From Chaenocephalus aceratus (lineage: Eukaryota; Chordata; Actinopteri; Perciformes; Channichthyidae), in contig JAMFTG010000122.1 of assembly GCA_023974075.1 (NCBI GenBank), positions 144,001 through 208,000 on the forward strand: a DNA stretch of 64,000 nt, given 5' to 3'. The translations under genes were made by a program, and so were the position numbers. Numbering within the stretch: the first letter of the stretch is position 1; every line of letters starts with the position of its first letter. Of the stretch, positions 37,201-46,002 are shown piece by piece. The notes under the pieces are model-generated. The model worked only from the letters and a program-made list of their open reading frames with translations, had not been told where the DNA came from and made no database searches.

Positions 37201-38605
37201 CCAGGGTCAGAGGTCGCAGGACAGTAGATTACAGTCACTGAAGGTCGCAGTCAGCATGGAAGGAAATATACTTTATCATTCGCTGTTAATGTTTCAGTAA
37301 GAGAATCTAAGTAGTTGTGCAACTGTTAATAATTATCCTTATGTGCAGATTAATCGCTTGACCTATCAAATATCATAAAATAATGAAAAAAGTCCAAGGT
37401 GATGCCTTTAAATGTCCACATGTATTCACTTTAAAACGATAAAGCAGGACATCTCCATATTTTAGGCTAATTTCTTTCAGTAAACGAATGAATGCATCTA
37501 CTAAGAGGTGCAGCTCTAATACTAAGCCTTCAGGTGGTGTAATCAAGCCTCTAACAAAACCCTCATCAAAGAGATGTCAGTCTGCTTGGGTTTTAGACTA
37601 TAAATGATCACCTTTAAGGCGGGTAGGAACATACATGTGACCTCCTGAGAGCAACCTGATATCACCCAGTGTGTCTTTGCTGTCCATTACTCGGTCAAAC
37701 CTTAAAACTAAAAGGTGACCTTTCCTGTTTGGTTGCTGAATGACTTGCTGGAGCAGAAACACCGTGTCCTTTATGCCCTTTATAAAATGTCAGACTTGCA
37801 TTTTCTCTGCTGTTTATCACCGGTGTTGCATGCATCGTAATATTACCTTACCTGTCATGGTTATTTTATGCATTTAAATCACATTTCATCTTCTTTTGTA
37901 AGCATTTAAAGTCAGCATTAATTCTCAGATATCCACTTTTCTTATCACATGCTAAAACGTGGAAACATGCTAGCTGATATTGCACAATAAAGCTGATGTT
38001 TGTTGAATTATTCCACACTAAAACACTTGTTTCAACCTTACTATATAACTGTTATATATATATTTTTCAGACACAATAGATTTCTAATGCTAGATATTTG
38101 GCAGAAATCCTAACCTGAAGGTCAACAGTGTTTCCTGAATAAACACAAAGTCTGAGCTGACTTTAGAAGCACTCAGTGTCTGTTAATGATTCATGCTTGT
38201 TATATTTAAGGTTTACCAGAGAACTGAGAAAGTTAACTGGACACAGAAACACAGAAACTCAGAAACACGTTCAGGCAGGACCACCAGGCCAGCTAATGCT
38301 AACAGTGGCTAACAAGACACAACTTCATACACTCACATTATATCGTAATACCACCCCTATATAAAAACCGCAAGGAATTAAGACTACTATTGTGATGTTT
38401 TAGAAAGTATTAACCACACCCTGCGTTAACGGGATTTCACAATGTGGTTGACAGTGCTAAGCTAACTAGCACTGTCAACCACGGCTAAGCTACCTAGCGT
38501 CGTTAGCTCAACAACTTTGACGTCTAAAATCTCAGCCGTTTGGATTCTACTCACCTTTGAGTTGAGGAGTTTAGGCGCTAACCTGCTGACAGTGAGGAAG
38601 GACAT
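19298..38605 (-). CDS. cs: Citrate synthase, mitochondrial
   Basis: Condenses acetyl-CoA and oxaloacetate to citrate in the mitochondrial matrix, the first step of the TCA cycle. Eleven coding exons, all with GT-AG junctions and consistent phases: 38555-38605, 33135-33182, 32453-32560, 29198-29263, 28487-28618, 24588-24777, 23130-23329, 22445-22574, 21427-21528, 20467-20676, 19298-19468. They sum to 468 codons, against 466 in human. Exon 1 gives the transit peptide start [17 protein letters not shown]. The catalytic histidines lie in SDHEGG (start of exon 8) and PGYGHAV (exon 10), and the catalytic aspartate in [11 protein letters not shown] (exon 10). The protein ends AAKSG. Exon 6 is one base too long because of three indels. 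Tandem arrays touch the exon 6 acceptor and the exon 7 donor. Identity is certain. Confidence 0.97.
19607..19980. mobile_element. MITE copy in cs intron 10
   Basis: Ends AAGGTAGGTAGGTAA and TTTACCTACCCCACGTT. The interior (GCGCACATGACCAATGAGGG, GAAGGCTGACAGGCAGGTAG) matches the element at 60300-60687. Non-autonomous; superfamily not determined. Confidence 0.75.
21582..21872. mobile_element. hAT-type MITE in cs intron 8
   Basis: Ends TAGGGATGGGAAT and ATTCCCATCCCTA. The flanks CTAAACAA and CTAAATAA match 7 of 8, an ageing 8-bp duplication. A longer relative sits at 27630-28233. Confidence 0.82.
22295..22372 (+). repeat. Retroelement 3' tail fragment (copy 3 of 3), cs intron 8
   Basis: TTAATGTCTTTCATTTTTGT then CTGTATAAATAAACTTGCC, matching 1-140. 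It lies 70 bases from cs exon 8. Confidence 0.6.
22640..23129 (-). repeat. Tandem array of the cs exon 7 splice donor
   Basis: Unit on the minus strand: CTCACCATACACAG followed by GTACACACACTAC. About thirteen further copies of the exon-end-plus-donor module lie downstream of the real donor, spaced 27 bases near the exon and mostly 37 bases further in. Two degenerate copies and a (GT)n tract follow at 22640-22720. The 27-base spacing keeps frame, reading LTIHRYTHY repeats without stops. Confidence 0.93.
23130..23329 (-). CDS. cs: cs exon 7
   Basis: Reads from [15 protein letters not shown] to MRLYLTIH and ends AG, which joins T of exon 8 to give Ser of SDHEGG. The donor is CACAG followed by GTACACACA. 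The last 17 exon bases plus this donor are the unit of the tandem array at 22640-23129. Confidence 0.95.
23428..24133. mobile_element. PIF/Harbinger-like MITE in cs intron 6
   Basis: Perfect 19-bp inverted repeats TGGCGCATTTCCACTACAG with TAA on both sides (23425-23427 and 24134-24136). The 3-bp TWA duplication suits Harbinger. 706 bp with no transposase frame. Confidence 0.82.
24588..24777 (-). CDS. cs: cs exon 6, with three single-base indels
   Basis: Reads [19 protein letters not shown] and TMLD normally, then an extra T before the Asn codon (GATTAAC), a missing C in TCCAGTTC, and an extra A in TCCAAAGTACTGG. Length is 190 where 189 is expected, so the frame is lost between the errors and stays lost at the exon end. 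The other ten exons are clean. Confidence 0.9.
24788..25141 (-). repeat. About 20-bp minisatellite beside the cs exon 6 acceptor
   Basis: Units GTTGGAGGGGAACACACACA on the plus strand, about 17 copies, starting 10 bases from the exon 6 acceptor. On the transcribed strand it is a long CCCCTCCAACTGTGTGTTC series, which makes an extended pyrimidine-rich tract. Many units differ by one-base indels. Confidence 0.9.
25226..25544. mobile_element. MITE in cs intron 5
   Basis: Ends ACCGTACTTTTTGGACTATA and TATAGTCCGAAAAGTACGGT, inverted repeats of at least 20 bases with one mismatch. 319 bp. Superfamily not decided. Confidence 0.75.
25545..27044. other. cs intron 5 interior; repeat remnants
   Basis: Around 25900-26165 an element-like end reads AAAAGTACTCCGGTGTGAAC; its partner end was not found. 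At about 26960-27045 lies the inverse copy of the 2066-2165 repeat. No exon was recognised. Confidence 0.45.
27045..27625 (+). repeat. (CCAT/CTAT)n tetranucleotide array
   Basis: Long impure array of CCATCCATCTATCTCT words in cs intron 5. A second short block of the same words at 28234-28310 lies beyond a hAT-type element, so the element seems to have split the array. Confidence 0.93.
27630..28233. mobile_element. hAT-type element related to 21582-21872
   Basis: Shares GGGAGGGGTGCCTA, GCATGAAAGCTGTAG and the end ATTCCCATCCCTA with the smaller copy. Its left end has been lost in the simple-sequence array. Confidence 0.65.
28750..29040 (+). mobile_element. Decayed L2-like LINE fragment, cs intron 4
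   Basis: Frame scraps [11 protein letters not shown], then an [14 protein letters not shown] segment, match the L2 reverse-transcriptase C-terminus but with stops and shifts. Confidence 0.5.
29850..31109. mobile_element. Second element nested in the 29683-31654 hAT
   Basis: Inverted ends GACATTAAGGAT and ATCCTTAATGTC, with GATGGCCC and GGGCCATC just inside. The right end cuts the BED-finger frame. I did not find a clear target duplication. Confidence 0.55.
31073..31417 (-). pseudogene. BED zinc finger fragment of a hAT transposase
   Basis: DNA-binding N-terminus with the C-x2-C ... H-x4-H pattern (VCKLCKKGF ... YHLNAKH), followed by a Ser/Thr-rich linker. The frame ends in the nested element at 31109. 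No catalytic domain, so not functional. Confidence 0.7.
32095..32400. repeat. Interspersed repeat, copy 1 (cs intron 2)
   Basis: Shares GGCTGCCGCTAACGTTAGCT, CACCAAGACGTGGCTTAAA and TAGCGTATGCTC with 35118-35410. Same orientation. Family unknown. Confidence 0.7.
33742..34338. mobile_element. hAT-type element, cs intron 1
   Basis: Ends TAGGGCTGTCCCGAATACC and GGGTACAGCCCTA, with the perfect 8-bp duplication CAGTGAAG (33734-33741 and 34339-34346). 597 bp, no transposase. Confidence 0.92.
35118..35410. repeat. Interspersed repeat, copy 2 (cs intron 1)
   Basis: Diverged relative of 32095-32400: CTTCAGGAGGTTTTAAGAAT through GCTGCCGCTAACGTTAGCTC to AGCTAACGTATGCTCCC. Confidence 0.7.
36163..36412. 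mobile_element. hAT-type MITE, cs intron 1
   Basis: Ends TAGGGGTGCCAG and CTGGCATCCCTA, with the perfect 8-bp duplication GTACGAGT (36155-36162 and 36413-36420). The interior repeats TCGATTATTCG words. 250 bp. Confidence 0.92.
36421..38554. other. cs intron 1, unique-looking part
   Basis: No element ends, exon or known motif seen here. Confidence 0.5.
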
Positions 38606-38748
38606 GGTGTCTGTGAACAGGTGTGGTATTTCCACGTATTCTTGAGTAACGAAATGAAGCCGCTGCCGGTGCGGAGCTTGTTGAGGTGCCCCTCCAGAAA
38701 CAGAAGGTTGAAGAAGAGGGATTCTGGCCCGCAGGAAGCAGCGACGTT

Positions 38749-38825
38749 GATTGGTCGACGGGCGTTACGCACAACCGCTTAGAGGGATTCGATTGTTGGA
38801 GGGATGCTGGGTGAGCGCTGATTGG
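38749..38825 (-). promoter_or_regulatory. cs: Two CCAAT boxes upstream of cs
   Basis: CCAATC on the minus strand at 38749-38754 and 38820-38825, about 145 and 215 bases upstream of the ATG. I see no TATA box, which fits a housekeeping promoter. Inference only. Confidence 0.4.
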
Positions 38826-39075
38826 ATGGAGGATCTGTCTTGTGTCTGTGACGACAGCTGGAGATCAGGGTCTGTTCAAGAGCAAGCTTAAAATACCTGG
38901 TTGGAGCTCCTTTTTTGTCAAAATCCAAAATTGTACTATTTTAAACTTTGCCATGTGTGACCCCACGCACTGAAACTATCATCCTTCTGTTGTGGAAATG
39001 CCTTACTTTCCTCCGACATTAATTAACTGATTGTTGGTTTTGGGAAAAGTAGTTAACAATGCAGAAAAAAAGGTG

Positions 39076-40185
39076 CAGAGGTGTAAAGTAACTAAGTAGG
39101 CTACATTTACTCAAGTACTGTACTTGTACTTTACCGGACTATTTCCATGTTATGCTACTGTGTACTTCTACTCCACTACAGTTCAGAGGTAAATGGTGTA
39201 CTTTTACTCCACTACATGTATTTAATACCTTTAGTTACTTCACAATCACTACTTTTACTGTCGCTACTTTCACTATATTTTGATGATAATACTTCTCTAC
39301 TTTTACTTGAGGAACATTTTGAATGCAGGACTTTTACTGTAACAGAGTATTCCTACACTCTGGTACTTCTACTTTTACTCAAGTACAAGATCTGAGTACT
39401 TCTACTTGTACTCAAGTACAAGATCTGAGTACTTCTACTTTTACTCAAGAACAAGATCTGAGTACTTCTACTTTTACTCAAGTACAAGATCTGAGTACTT
39501 CTACTTTTACTCAAGTACAAGATCAGAGTACTTCTACTTTTACTCAAGTAAAATATCAGAGTACTTCTACTTTTACTCAAGTACAAGATCAGAGTACTTC
39601 TACTTTTACTCAAGTAAAATATCAGAGTACTTCTACTTTTACTCAAGTACAAGATCTGAGTACTTCTACTTTTACTCAAGTACAAGATCAGAGTACTTCT
39701 ACTTTTACTCAAGTACAAGATATGAGTACTTCTACTTTTTACTCAAGTACAAGATCTGAGTACTTCTACTTTTACTCAAGTACAAGATATGAGTACTTCT
39801 ACTTTTACTCAAGTACAAGATATGAGTACTTCTACTTTTACTCAAGTAAAATATCAGAGTACTTTTACTTTTACTCAAGTACAAGATCAGAGTACTTCTA
39901 CTTTTACTCAAGTAAAATATCAGAGTACTTCTACTTTTACTCAAGTACAAGATCTGAGTACTCCTACTTTTACTCAAGTACAAGATCTGAGTACTTCTCC
40001 TTTTACTCAAGTAAAATATCAGAGTACTTTTACTTTTACTCAAGTACAAGATCAGAGTACTTCTACTTTTACTCAAGTACAAGATATGAGTACTTCTACT
40101 TTTACTCAAGTACAAGATCAGAGTACTTCTACTTTTACTTGAGGAACATTTTTAATGCAGGACTTTTACTTGTGTGAGTTCTGCA
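39076..40185 (+). mobile_element. hAT-like repeat carrying the second 33-bp array
   Basis: Begins CAGAGGTGTAAAGTAACTAA, then alternating ACTTTTACT/ACTTGTACT words. Near 39300 and again at 40136 it reads TACTTGAGGAACATTTT and GCAGGACTTTTACT, so the array lies between two copies of one internal motif. The right end was not found. Confidence 0.5.
39360..40140. repeat. 33-bp minisatellite, array 2
   Basis: About 23 units of the same 33-bp repeat as 1092-1875. Three unit types, ending AAGATCTG, AAGATCAG and AAATATCAG, recur in a set order, which shows higher-order duplication. Long open frames on both strands give 11-residue repeats; they are not taken as genes. Confidence 0.9.
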
Positions 40186-40844
40186 AAACAGATTTCAGGA
40201 AACATGAACACATTGATCAAACTTCATATTCCTGGAGTTTCTGTTTGTGATCAAAGACAGAAATATAAAAAACCTGTGCATAAAATAATATATAATGACA
40301 AAGCAAAATATTGCATTCATTTCTTCAAACATTTTTAGCAGTTTTTTCAAAAAAATCATACCTTCTTAAAAAATGTTTTGCTAATTCATAAAGTGGAAAC
40401 ACGTCATTAAGGCATTCAGACCCTGAGTCAGTACAACTCAAATAAACACGAGAAAGTCTCTACTTTTGAAGAAGAGTAGTATTATTTCACGGAGCCTTTT
40501 CACATTGATTATTTTGTGCAAGACTCATAAAACATGTAATCTAAGTCTGTAAAGAAAGCAGATTTTTATTGTTGGGTTTCAGGTAAGATTTGCCCACCTG
40601 GGTTTGGGTTCGTTCTGATTCTGCTGACCCTCTCTCCTCGCACTATTCTAACTCTTGCATCTGTGTTGCTCTGTTGGAGGATCCTGAGACCTCAGGTTCT
40701 CAGTGATATATCTACACTGTAGCTATGTTCAAATGACAATACAAGCCTTGAACCTTGAATCTCACCCCATGGCATTTCCCCTTGCACTGTGCCCCCTCTT
40801 GTGGCGAAAATTGATATTACATGTGGGGATATTTTAATACTTAA

Positions 40845-42177
40845 AGTGGACCTATCATGCTATATTTGAAAAAATATATTGTAGGGCCATACCTATATAA
40901 AACATGTCTGTGAAGTTATTTTTTCAAAATACCAAACAGTTCACCCATTGTAGCCATGCCTCATACTGCTCATACCCCTCTTTTGCAGCCCTGTTAGAGA
41001 AACGCGAATTTTACTCAGGTATTTGAGTGAAAATACTGAGTGACATTCCGCCACTGATACGTCATCACGTTGATCCAGCCTGAGCACGGGGCAGCTGACA
41101 GGAGGATGGGGTGCAGAGATATCTGATAATAAGAAAATAAACAAGAACACGAGAGGCTGGTTTGCTCGTTCTTTTAATCCGTCTTCATGGCTCTAAAGAA
41201 CTCATTATACCCTACTGTCCTACTAGGGCATTGCGTTCCAAGAATGCAGGGTTGTTGGTTGTTCCTAGAATCTCTAAAAGTACAATGGGAGCCAGAGCCT
41301 TTTCTTATCAAGCTCCACATTTGTGGAATCAGCTTCCAGTTTGTGTTCGGGCGGCAGACACCCTATCCGTTTTTAAGAGTGCGCTTAAGACCTTCCTTTT
41401 TGATAAAGCTTATAGTTAGGGCTGATTAGATTCAGCCCCTAGTTTTGCTGATATAGGCTTAGTTTGTCGGGGGACATCTTACTTCTTCCTTCTCTCTGTC
41501 TATACCTGTGTACTCTCATGTTCCGATTAACCCAGCTTCCCCAAATGTCTTTCTTTTTGGTGTCTATATACGCCGGGATCCGGAGTCATGGATGATCCTG
41601 CGGTCCTGTGTCCTGGATCGCGAGCGCTGGATCTTGAGTCGTGGCTGTGGTCCTGGATCATAGGTCCTGGATGGATATCCTCGTGGATTCATCTTCCTAT
41701 TATACACACATGCATTTCCAAACATCTGGACTACCTATGTTGCAAATGTATTATCTTTTCAATTTACACACGGCATCTATTGCACGTCTGTCCGTCCTGG
41801 GAGAGGGATCCCTCCTCTGTTGCTCTCCCTGAGGTTTCTCCCATTTTTCCCTTAAACTGGGTTTTCTTTGGAAGTTTTTCCTTGTACGATGTGAGGGTCT
41901 AAGGACAGAGGGTCTAAGGACAGAGGGTGTCGTATTGTCATACTGATATTCTGTACACACTGTGAAGACCACTGAGACAAATGTAACATTTGTGATATTG
42001 GGCTATATAAATAAACATTGATTGATTGATGGCTCTAACAGCGGACTCCCTCTGCCGCTCTGCCTGCTGATGCCACTCTTCTCAACTCTCCCATACACAC
42101 CCAAACACTCCAGAGACGTGTTCTGTGTATATCTGGACCTGTAATATATTGATGAAAAACAGTATAATAGGGGACCT
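40845..42177. mobile_element. TTAA-flanked (piggyBac-like) element
   Basis: Ends AGTGGACCTATCATGC and GTATAATAGGGGACCT, imperfect inverted repeats, with TTAA outside each (40841-40844 and 42178-42181). Carries the L2 insertion 41197-42028. Its right part recurs near 60185-60260. The superfamily is inferred from the TTAA sites. Confidence 0.65.
41197..42028 (+). mobile_element. L2-like LINE 3' end with target duplication
   Basis: The frame from 41197 reads LIIPYCPTRALRSKNAG through FDKAYS, then a 3' UTR ending AAATAAACATTGATTGATTG. ATGGCTCTAA stands at both 41187-41196 and 42029-42038. Almost identical to 47143-47958; one difference is an 18-bp internal duplication near 41905. Confidence 0.9.
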
Positions 42178-42265
42178 TTAAGTGAGGTTTTGAATGCAGG
42201 ATGTTTACTGGGTGATTTTCACACTGTGGTATTAATATGTTTATTTCAATAACTTTGTTGAGCTT

Positions 42266-42714
42266 TGTGAAGCTGACAATTGAGCGGCCCAGACCAAGCA
42301 AGGAGGCAGAGGCAGCACGTCCCAAATATAACCCGGTGTGGGCATTTATTACAGCATGAACACAATACACACAGCCTCAATCCTGCTGCTGCTGTTCACG
42401 TGGGCACAGCCTGCAGCCACCGGGATCTCACACACACTACCAGCCTCAAAACAGACAGGGCAACAGACCCTAAATACACACACTAATCAGCAATTCGACA
42501 CAGGTGGGGGGGGAGGAGACAACACAGGGCACCAGGTGCACACACTCAACAGCCACAGACATGGGGGAAGGGGAACACTTTTAACATGAAACCAGGAAAC
42601 AGAGACAGACAAACTAGTTACATAAATTACATATATTCCCATGCAATGTTTTTAGTGCTATATTACCCGTAACGGAGGCCGAGATCGATGGGCCCAGAGA
42701 TCACCTCTGTTACA
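42266..42714. mobile_element. Solo LTR, 449 bp
   Basis: Starts TGTGAAGC, ends CTGTTACA, and has the 5-bp duplication AGCTT on both sides (42261-42265 and 42715-42719). It is absent from the paralogous copy at about 60712. A TG...CA element of this size without coding content and with a 5-bp duplication is best read as a solo LTR. Confidence 0.72.
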
Positions 42715-42844
42715 AGCTTGTTTTTAGCTCTATTTCCACCTCACTGAACAAAGTCCCTGTATGTGAACTGGTTCAGCTGGTAAGGCTGGTTATGAATCAA
42801 GAGGAGGAGCTGCAGACAGGGAGGGGAGTTGAAAGTGAAAGTAA

Positions 42845-43573
42845 GGCCCATTCCCAAACCGCCCCCTACACCCTACCCCTACACACTACCCCTCCATTTG
42901 CGCGTTCGCGCGGAGGGTCCGCCATATTAAGTGCTGTTCCAAACCAACGAGTGTGGAGCGGTGTGGAGGGGAGTGGGCTATCAAGCCCTCAAACAGCGAG
43001 TCTGCAGCGGTGTTGACCATTATGTCTATAATGGTTTTGACTTGAGACCGGTCTCTACTTGACCGGAGTCACGCTGTGTGTGTCCGTCAGGAAACACGCT
43101 GTGTACAAGTAGTTCCAGCAAACATCCACTGATAAACTGCGATGTTAACAACCTCATATTTTTTAACTTAGGATCAAACCTGTGTTTAGTCTAGAAAAAG
43201 GTAAATGTGTGCATTTTATTATAAAGTTGTGTATATTTACAGACTGTTGCAAAAACTAAGAAGCTTATAAACATCAGGTTTAAAACTAAAAGAGCTTTAC
43301 AAAAAAGAAACACAATGAAAGATGTTTGGAGTTTTATTTGAGTTATCAATTTACATTTTTTGTCAAAGAGATGCTGATTTGAAACCGTTGTTACATACAG
43401 TTACGGCATTTCCTGTTTCTGCCGGAGAGAGGGGAGTTCGTCCCAAAGCTTGCCGCTGTGTTTACTCCCTCCATCTGACAGGAGGGAGCCTCGTTGCGCT
43501 GCGAGTGTGGCTACAGACGTAGTTCACTCCATCACGGAGGGGTAGGGTTGAGGGAGTGGTTTGGGATTGGGCC
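42845..43573 (+). mobile_element. Element X copy 2, complete
   Basis: Inverted ends GGCCCATTCCCAAACC and GGTTTGGGATTGGGCC. It is missing at the paralogous site near 60840, where the flanks join through a TA. About 729 bp with no transposase frame. Copy 1 is at 12208-16853. Confidence 0.8.
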
Positions 43574-43815
43574 TAGAAGTCAGATTGCCAGACGCCATTT
43601 TACAGCTCGAGGAGCAGGAGGACAACAGGGTGAGTGTGAACACCAGGGTCTGCTTTCTAACATTTACTCTGTTTTACTGGATGTCAGAACATCAGCGTCC
43701 TAGAGTCCAAAGAGACTTCTACAAGTGGTGTGAACTGGTTTTATTTCCTGTTTTCTGATTCATCAAAGCAACATAACATGCGACAGTCCACCGCAATCAA
43801 AATGGGGAGCATGTC

Positions 43816-44104
43816 TCCCTAACATGCGCACTTCCATAACCTCGCACACCGTGAGACCCCGGGCCCCCGGACTTAAGCACTCTCCCACGGACTAAACCCA
43901 GATGATCACACCCTACAGAACCTCATGCCCCTGGAAACCCTAAAAGGGGGGTGGATTTTGCGGTGCTTTACCGTCCGCCCATCAGCATCCATATTCGGCC
44001 TTCTTCACGGCACCCCCCCTGTGCTGGAGGTTCACACTTTAACTGTTTTGTCATATTTCGTCTTTCCACGGGTGGGTGCCCCTGGCAAAGCAGTGTACCC
44101 AAAC
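43816..44104. other. Unclassified sequence
   Basis: GC-richer stretch containing TTTCCACGGGTGGGTGCCCC, which recurs weakly at about 55087. Possibly one border of the same unknown block that continues at 52590. Confidence 0.3.
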
Positions 44105-44108
44105 TTAA

Positions 44109-44865
44109 GGCGAGACACCCCAGGTGAATAGGGTAATTTTTTAACTTAAAGGTATCAGCTAGAAATTTCTCCAGTTAATTACTTACAATAAGTCAATTGT
44201 CTTTTGTATTACAAGTTTTCTGAAATAGCATGACCCTCCTGTTCTTTGGATGATAGCTTGCGCATCGACGCACTCCGTGAAGGTATTTCATGTTCGGGGT
44301 CATTTGTTTTTTGTATAACCTTGCTTCGTGCAAGTGACAATTGTTGTCGTCTTCTCTGTGAACGTTTTTTTCACCGTTCTTTTGCCATTTTGAGATTTCA
44401 ATTTGTAGCGGAAAAATGCTAACCAGGAAGTGTTTTAGCACACCACGTGACGCATCTGAACGAATCACATTGTCAGAAATTGACACCAGCCAATGAGATT
44501 TTGTTTCTTGGTTTAAGACCCCTTTGTGCTTTCACGATTGGTTGCTGATACAAAGGAAATGACCATATTTGGATCCGATGAGATTGTGCAGGAGAGACAC
44601 AGCTTTCCAATGATATCTCTGTTGCCATGGTGCACACAGCGGTCGCGGTACTTTATGTTACGTTAGAATGCTAACTGTTGGTGAATTTAGGAGAAATCTA
44701 CAGACGCAAATAGACAAACTATAGTCAAATAAACACTTAAATGTGTATTTTGTACGTTTTCCTTCCAATAGCCTGAAAGAAAACATGTTATAGAATCAAA
44801 ATAGCACAACATCTCAAAATTGACCAGTACTTGAAAAACGAAGTTTTTGCCTGCCGTGTCTCGCC
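44109..44865. mobile_element. TTAA-flanked element with GGCGAGACAC ends
   Basis: Perfect inverted repeats GGCGAGACAC and GTGTCTCGCC, each bordered by TTAA (44105-44108 and 44866-44869). 757 bp, no clear transposase. Probably a non-autonomous piggyBac-type element. Confidence 0.72.
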
Positions 44866-45154
44866 TTAAGGACTCTCACTCTGACTAAACACATAAGGAC
44901 ATCCAGGTAAGACCTTAGTGCCCCTTAGCAGTGTTGGGACTAACGCGTTACAAGTAACGCGTTACTGTAACGCCGTTATTTTTGGCAGTAACTAGTACTC
45001 TAACGCATTACTTTTTAAATTCAGTAACTCAGTTACCGTTACTACATGGTGCGTTACTCCGTTACTGCGTTAGTTTTTTTATATAGTCAACAGCCAGGTG
45101 AACAGAGATGAGTACTGTACTTGAGTAAATGTACTTAGATACTTCCTGTGTCAC

Positions 45155-45529
45155 ATGCGGAGACGCGCTGTGGGCGTGTTTGTGTTGTTTACTAACAAGA
45201 CTGTCATGGCGGCGGAGCTCAAGTCTAGTTTCTCCACCTGGAGATATTCTCACTATTTCACTTTTGTCGAGCACAAAGAAAAGAACGTTTTAGTTAAATG
45301 TAAGTTGTGTCCTGGCGGGTCAAAGAGCCTATCTACTGCCCAAACCAGTCATTCAAATCTCTTAAAACATCTGCAGAAACAACATGCTGGGACGAAGCTA
45401 GTAGCTAACACCACAGAGACTCAGCCGACGCCACTCCACCTCCACCTAAGCAACAGCGGCTGGATTTTAACCAAGGGACTGCTCACCAGGGAAAAGTCGA
45501 TACAGCCATTGCACGGTATGTTGTAGAAC
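45155..45529 (+). pseudogene. hAT transposase, BED-finger part
   Basis: DNA-binding N-terminal domain of a ZBED-like hAT transposase: aromatic start (WRYSHYFTFVEH), VKCKLCPGG, and NLLKHLQKQHAGTK with the C-x2-C / H-x4-H zinc ligands. The frame runs into the insertion at 45530 and resumes at 52170. The catalytic domain is absent, so this copy cannot move on its own. Confidence 0.8.
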
Positions 45530-46002
45530 CATAGACTGTATATATAAATGGACGTAGGGTCCGTGACGTCACCCATAGGATTCTGCAGAGTTGCCGTGAA
45601 GCCCTTAGTAGGCGGAGTCGGCCACTAACGGCTCGACAGTGACGTCAGAGTTCAACTCCCGCCTTCTCCAGCCTGCTCCAAATAAGGGCAAAGAGGCGGA
45701 GCCGAGGCGGGACCTGCTGCCACCCAGCTGGAAGTTCCAGAGCTAGCTGAAGCTACCAAGCTAAGCTAACATGCTCCCCATCTGCACGCTGCCGTCGCAT
45801 TTTACGTTTCTAAGGTAAGCGGCCTTGAAACTATTCAGCAAAACTATAAATAATAATCTAAGTTATTGAGTTTTTAGCATAATACTTCAGAATCTTAAAA
45901 CCCCTTAACGTTTGTATGCAATTGTGCTAAATTCAACACTGGAATCAGGCATATATTAATGTTTGCATGACATTAGTTATTTATATTTTGATATCACTTA
46001 AC

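Larger units (their letters stand above)
42165..43815. repeat. Segmental duplication, copy A
   Basis: Matches 60230-61083. The shared parts are 42165-42260, 42720-42843 and 43574-43808. Copy A additionally holds a solo LTR (42266-42714) and element X (42845-43573). Copy B leads into NLR exons, so copy A probably derives from the 5' region of an NLR paralogue. Confidence 0.8.

Noticed and set aside
19298..38605. cs as a processed or decayed pseudogene because exon 6 is frameshifted
   Set aside because: It has introns, all 11 exons with correct GT-AG sites, upstream CCAAT boxes, and the only damage is clustered in one exon, better explained by consensus error.
39323..40177. 284-codon open frame of STSTFTQVQDL-type repeats, and similar frames at 1092-1771
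   Set aside because: The frames exist on both strands because the DNA unit is 33 bases. No start context, no non-repeat domain and no splice signals.
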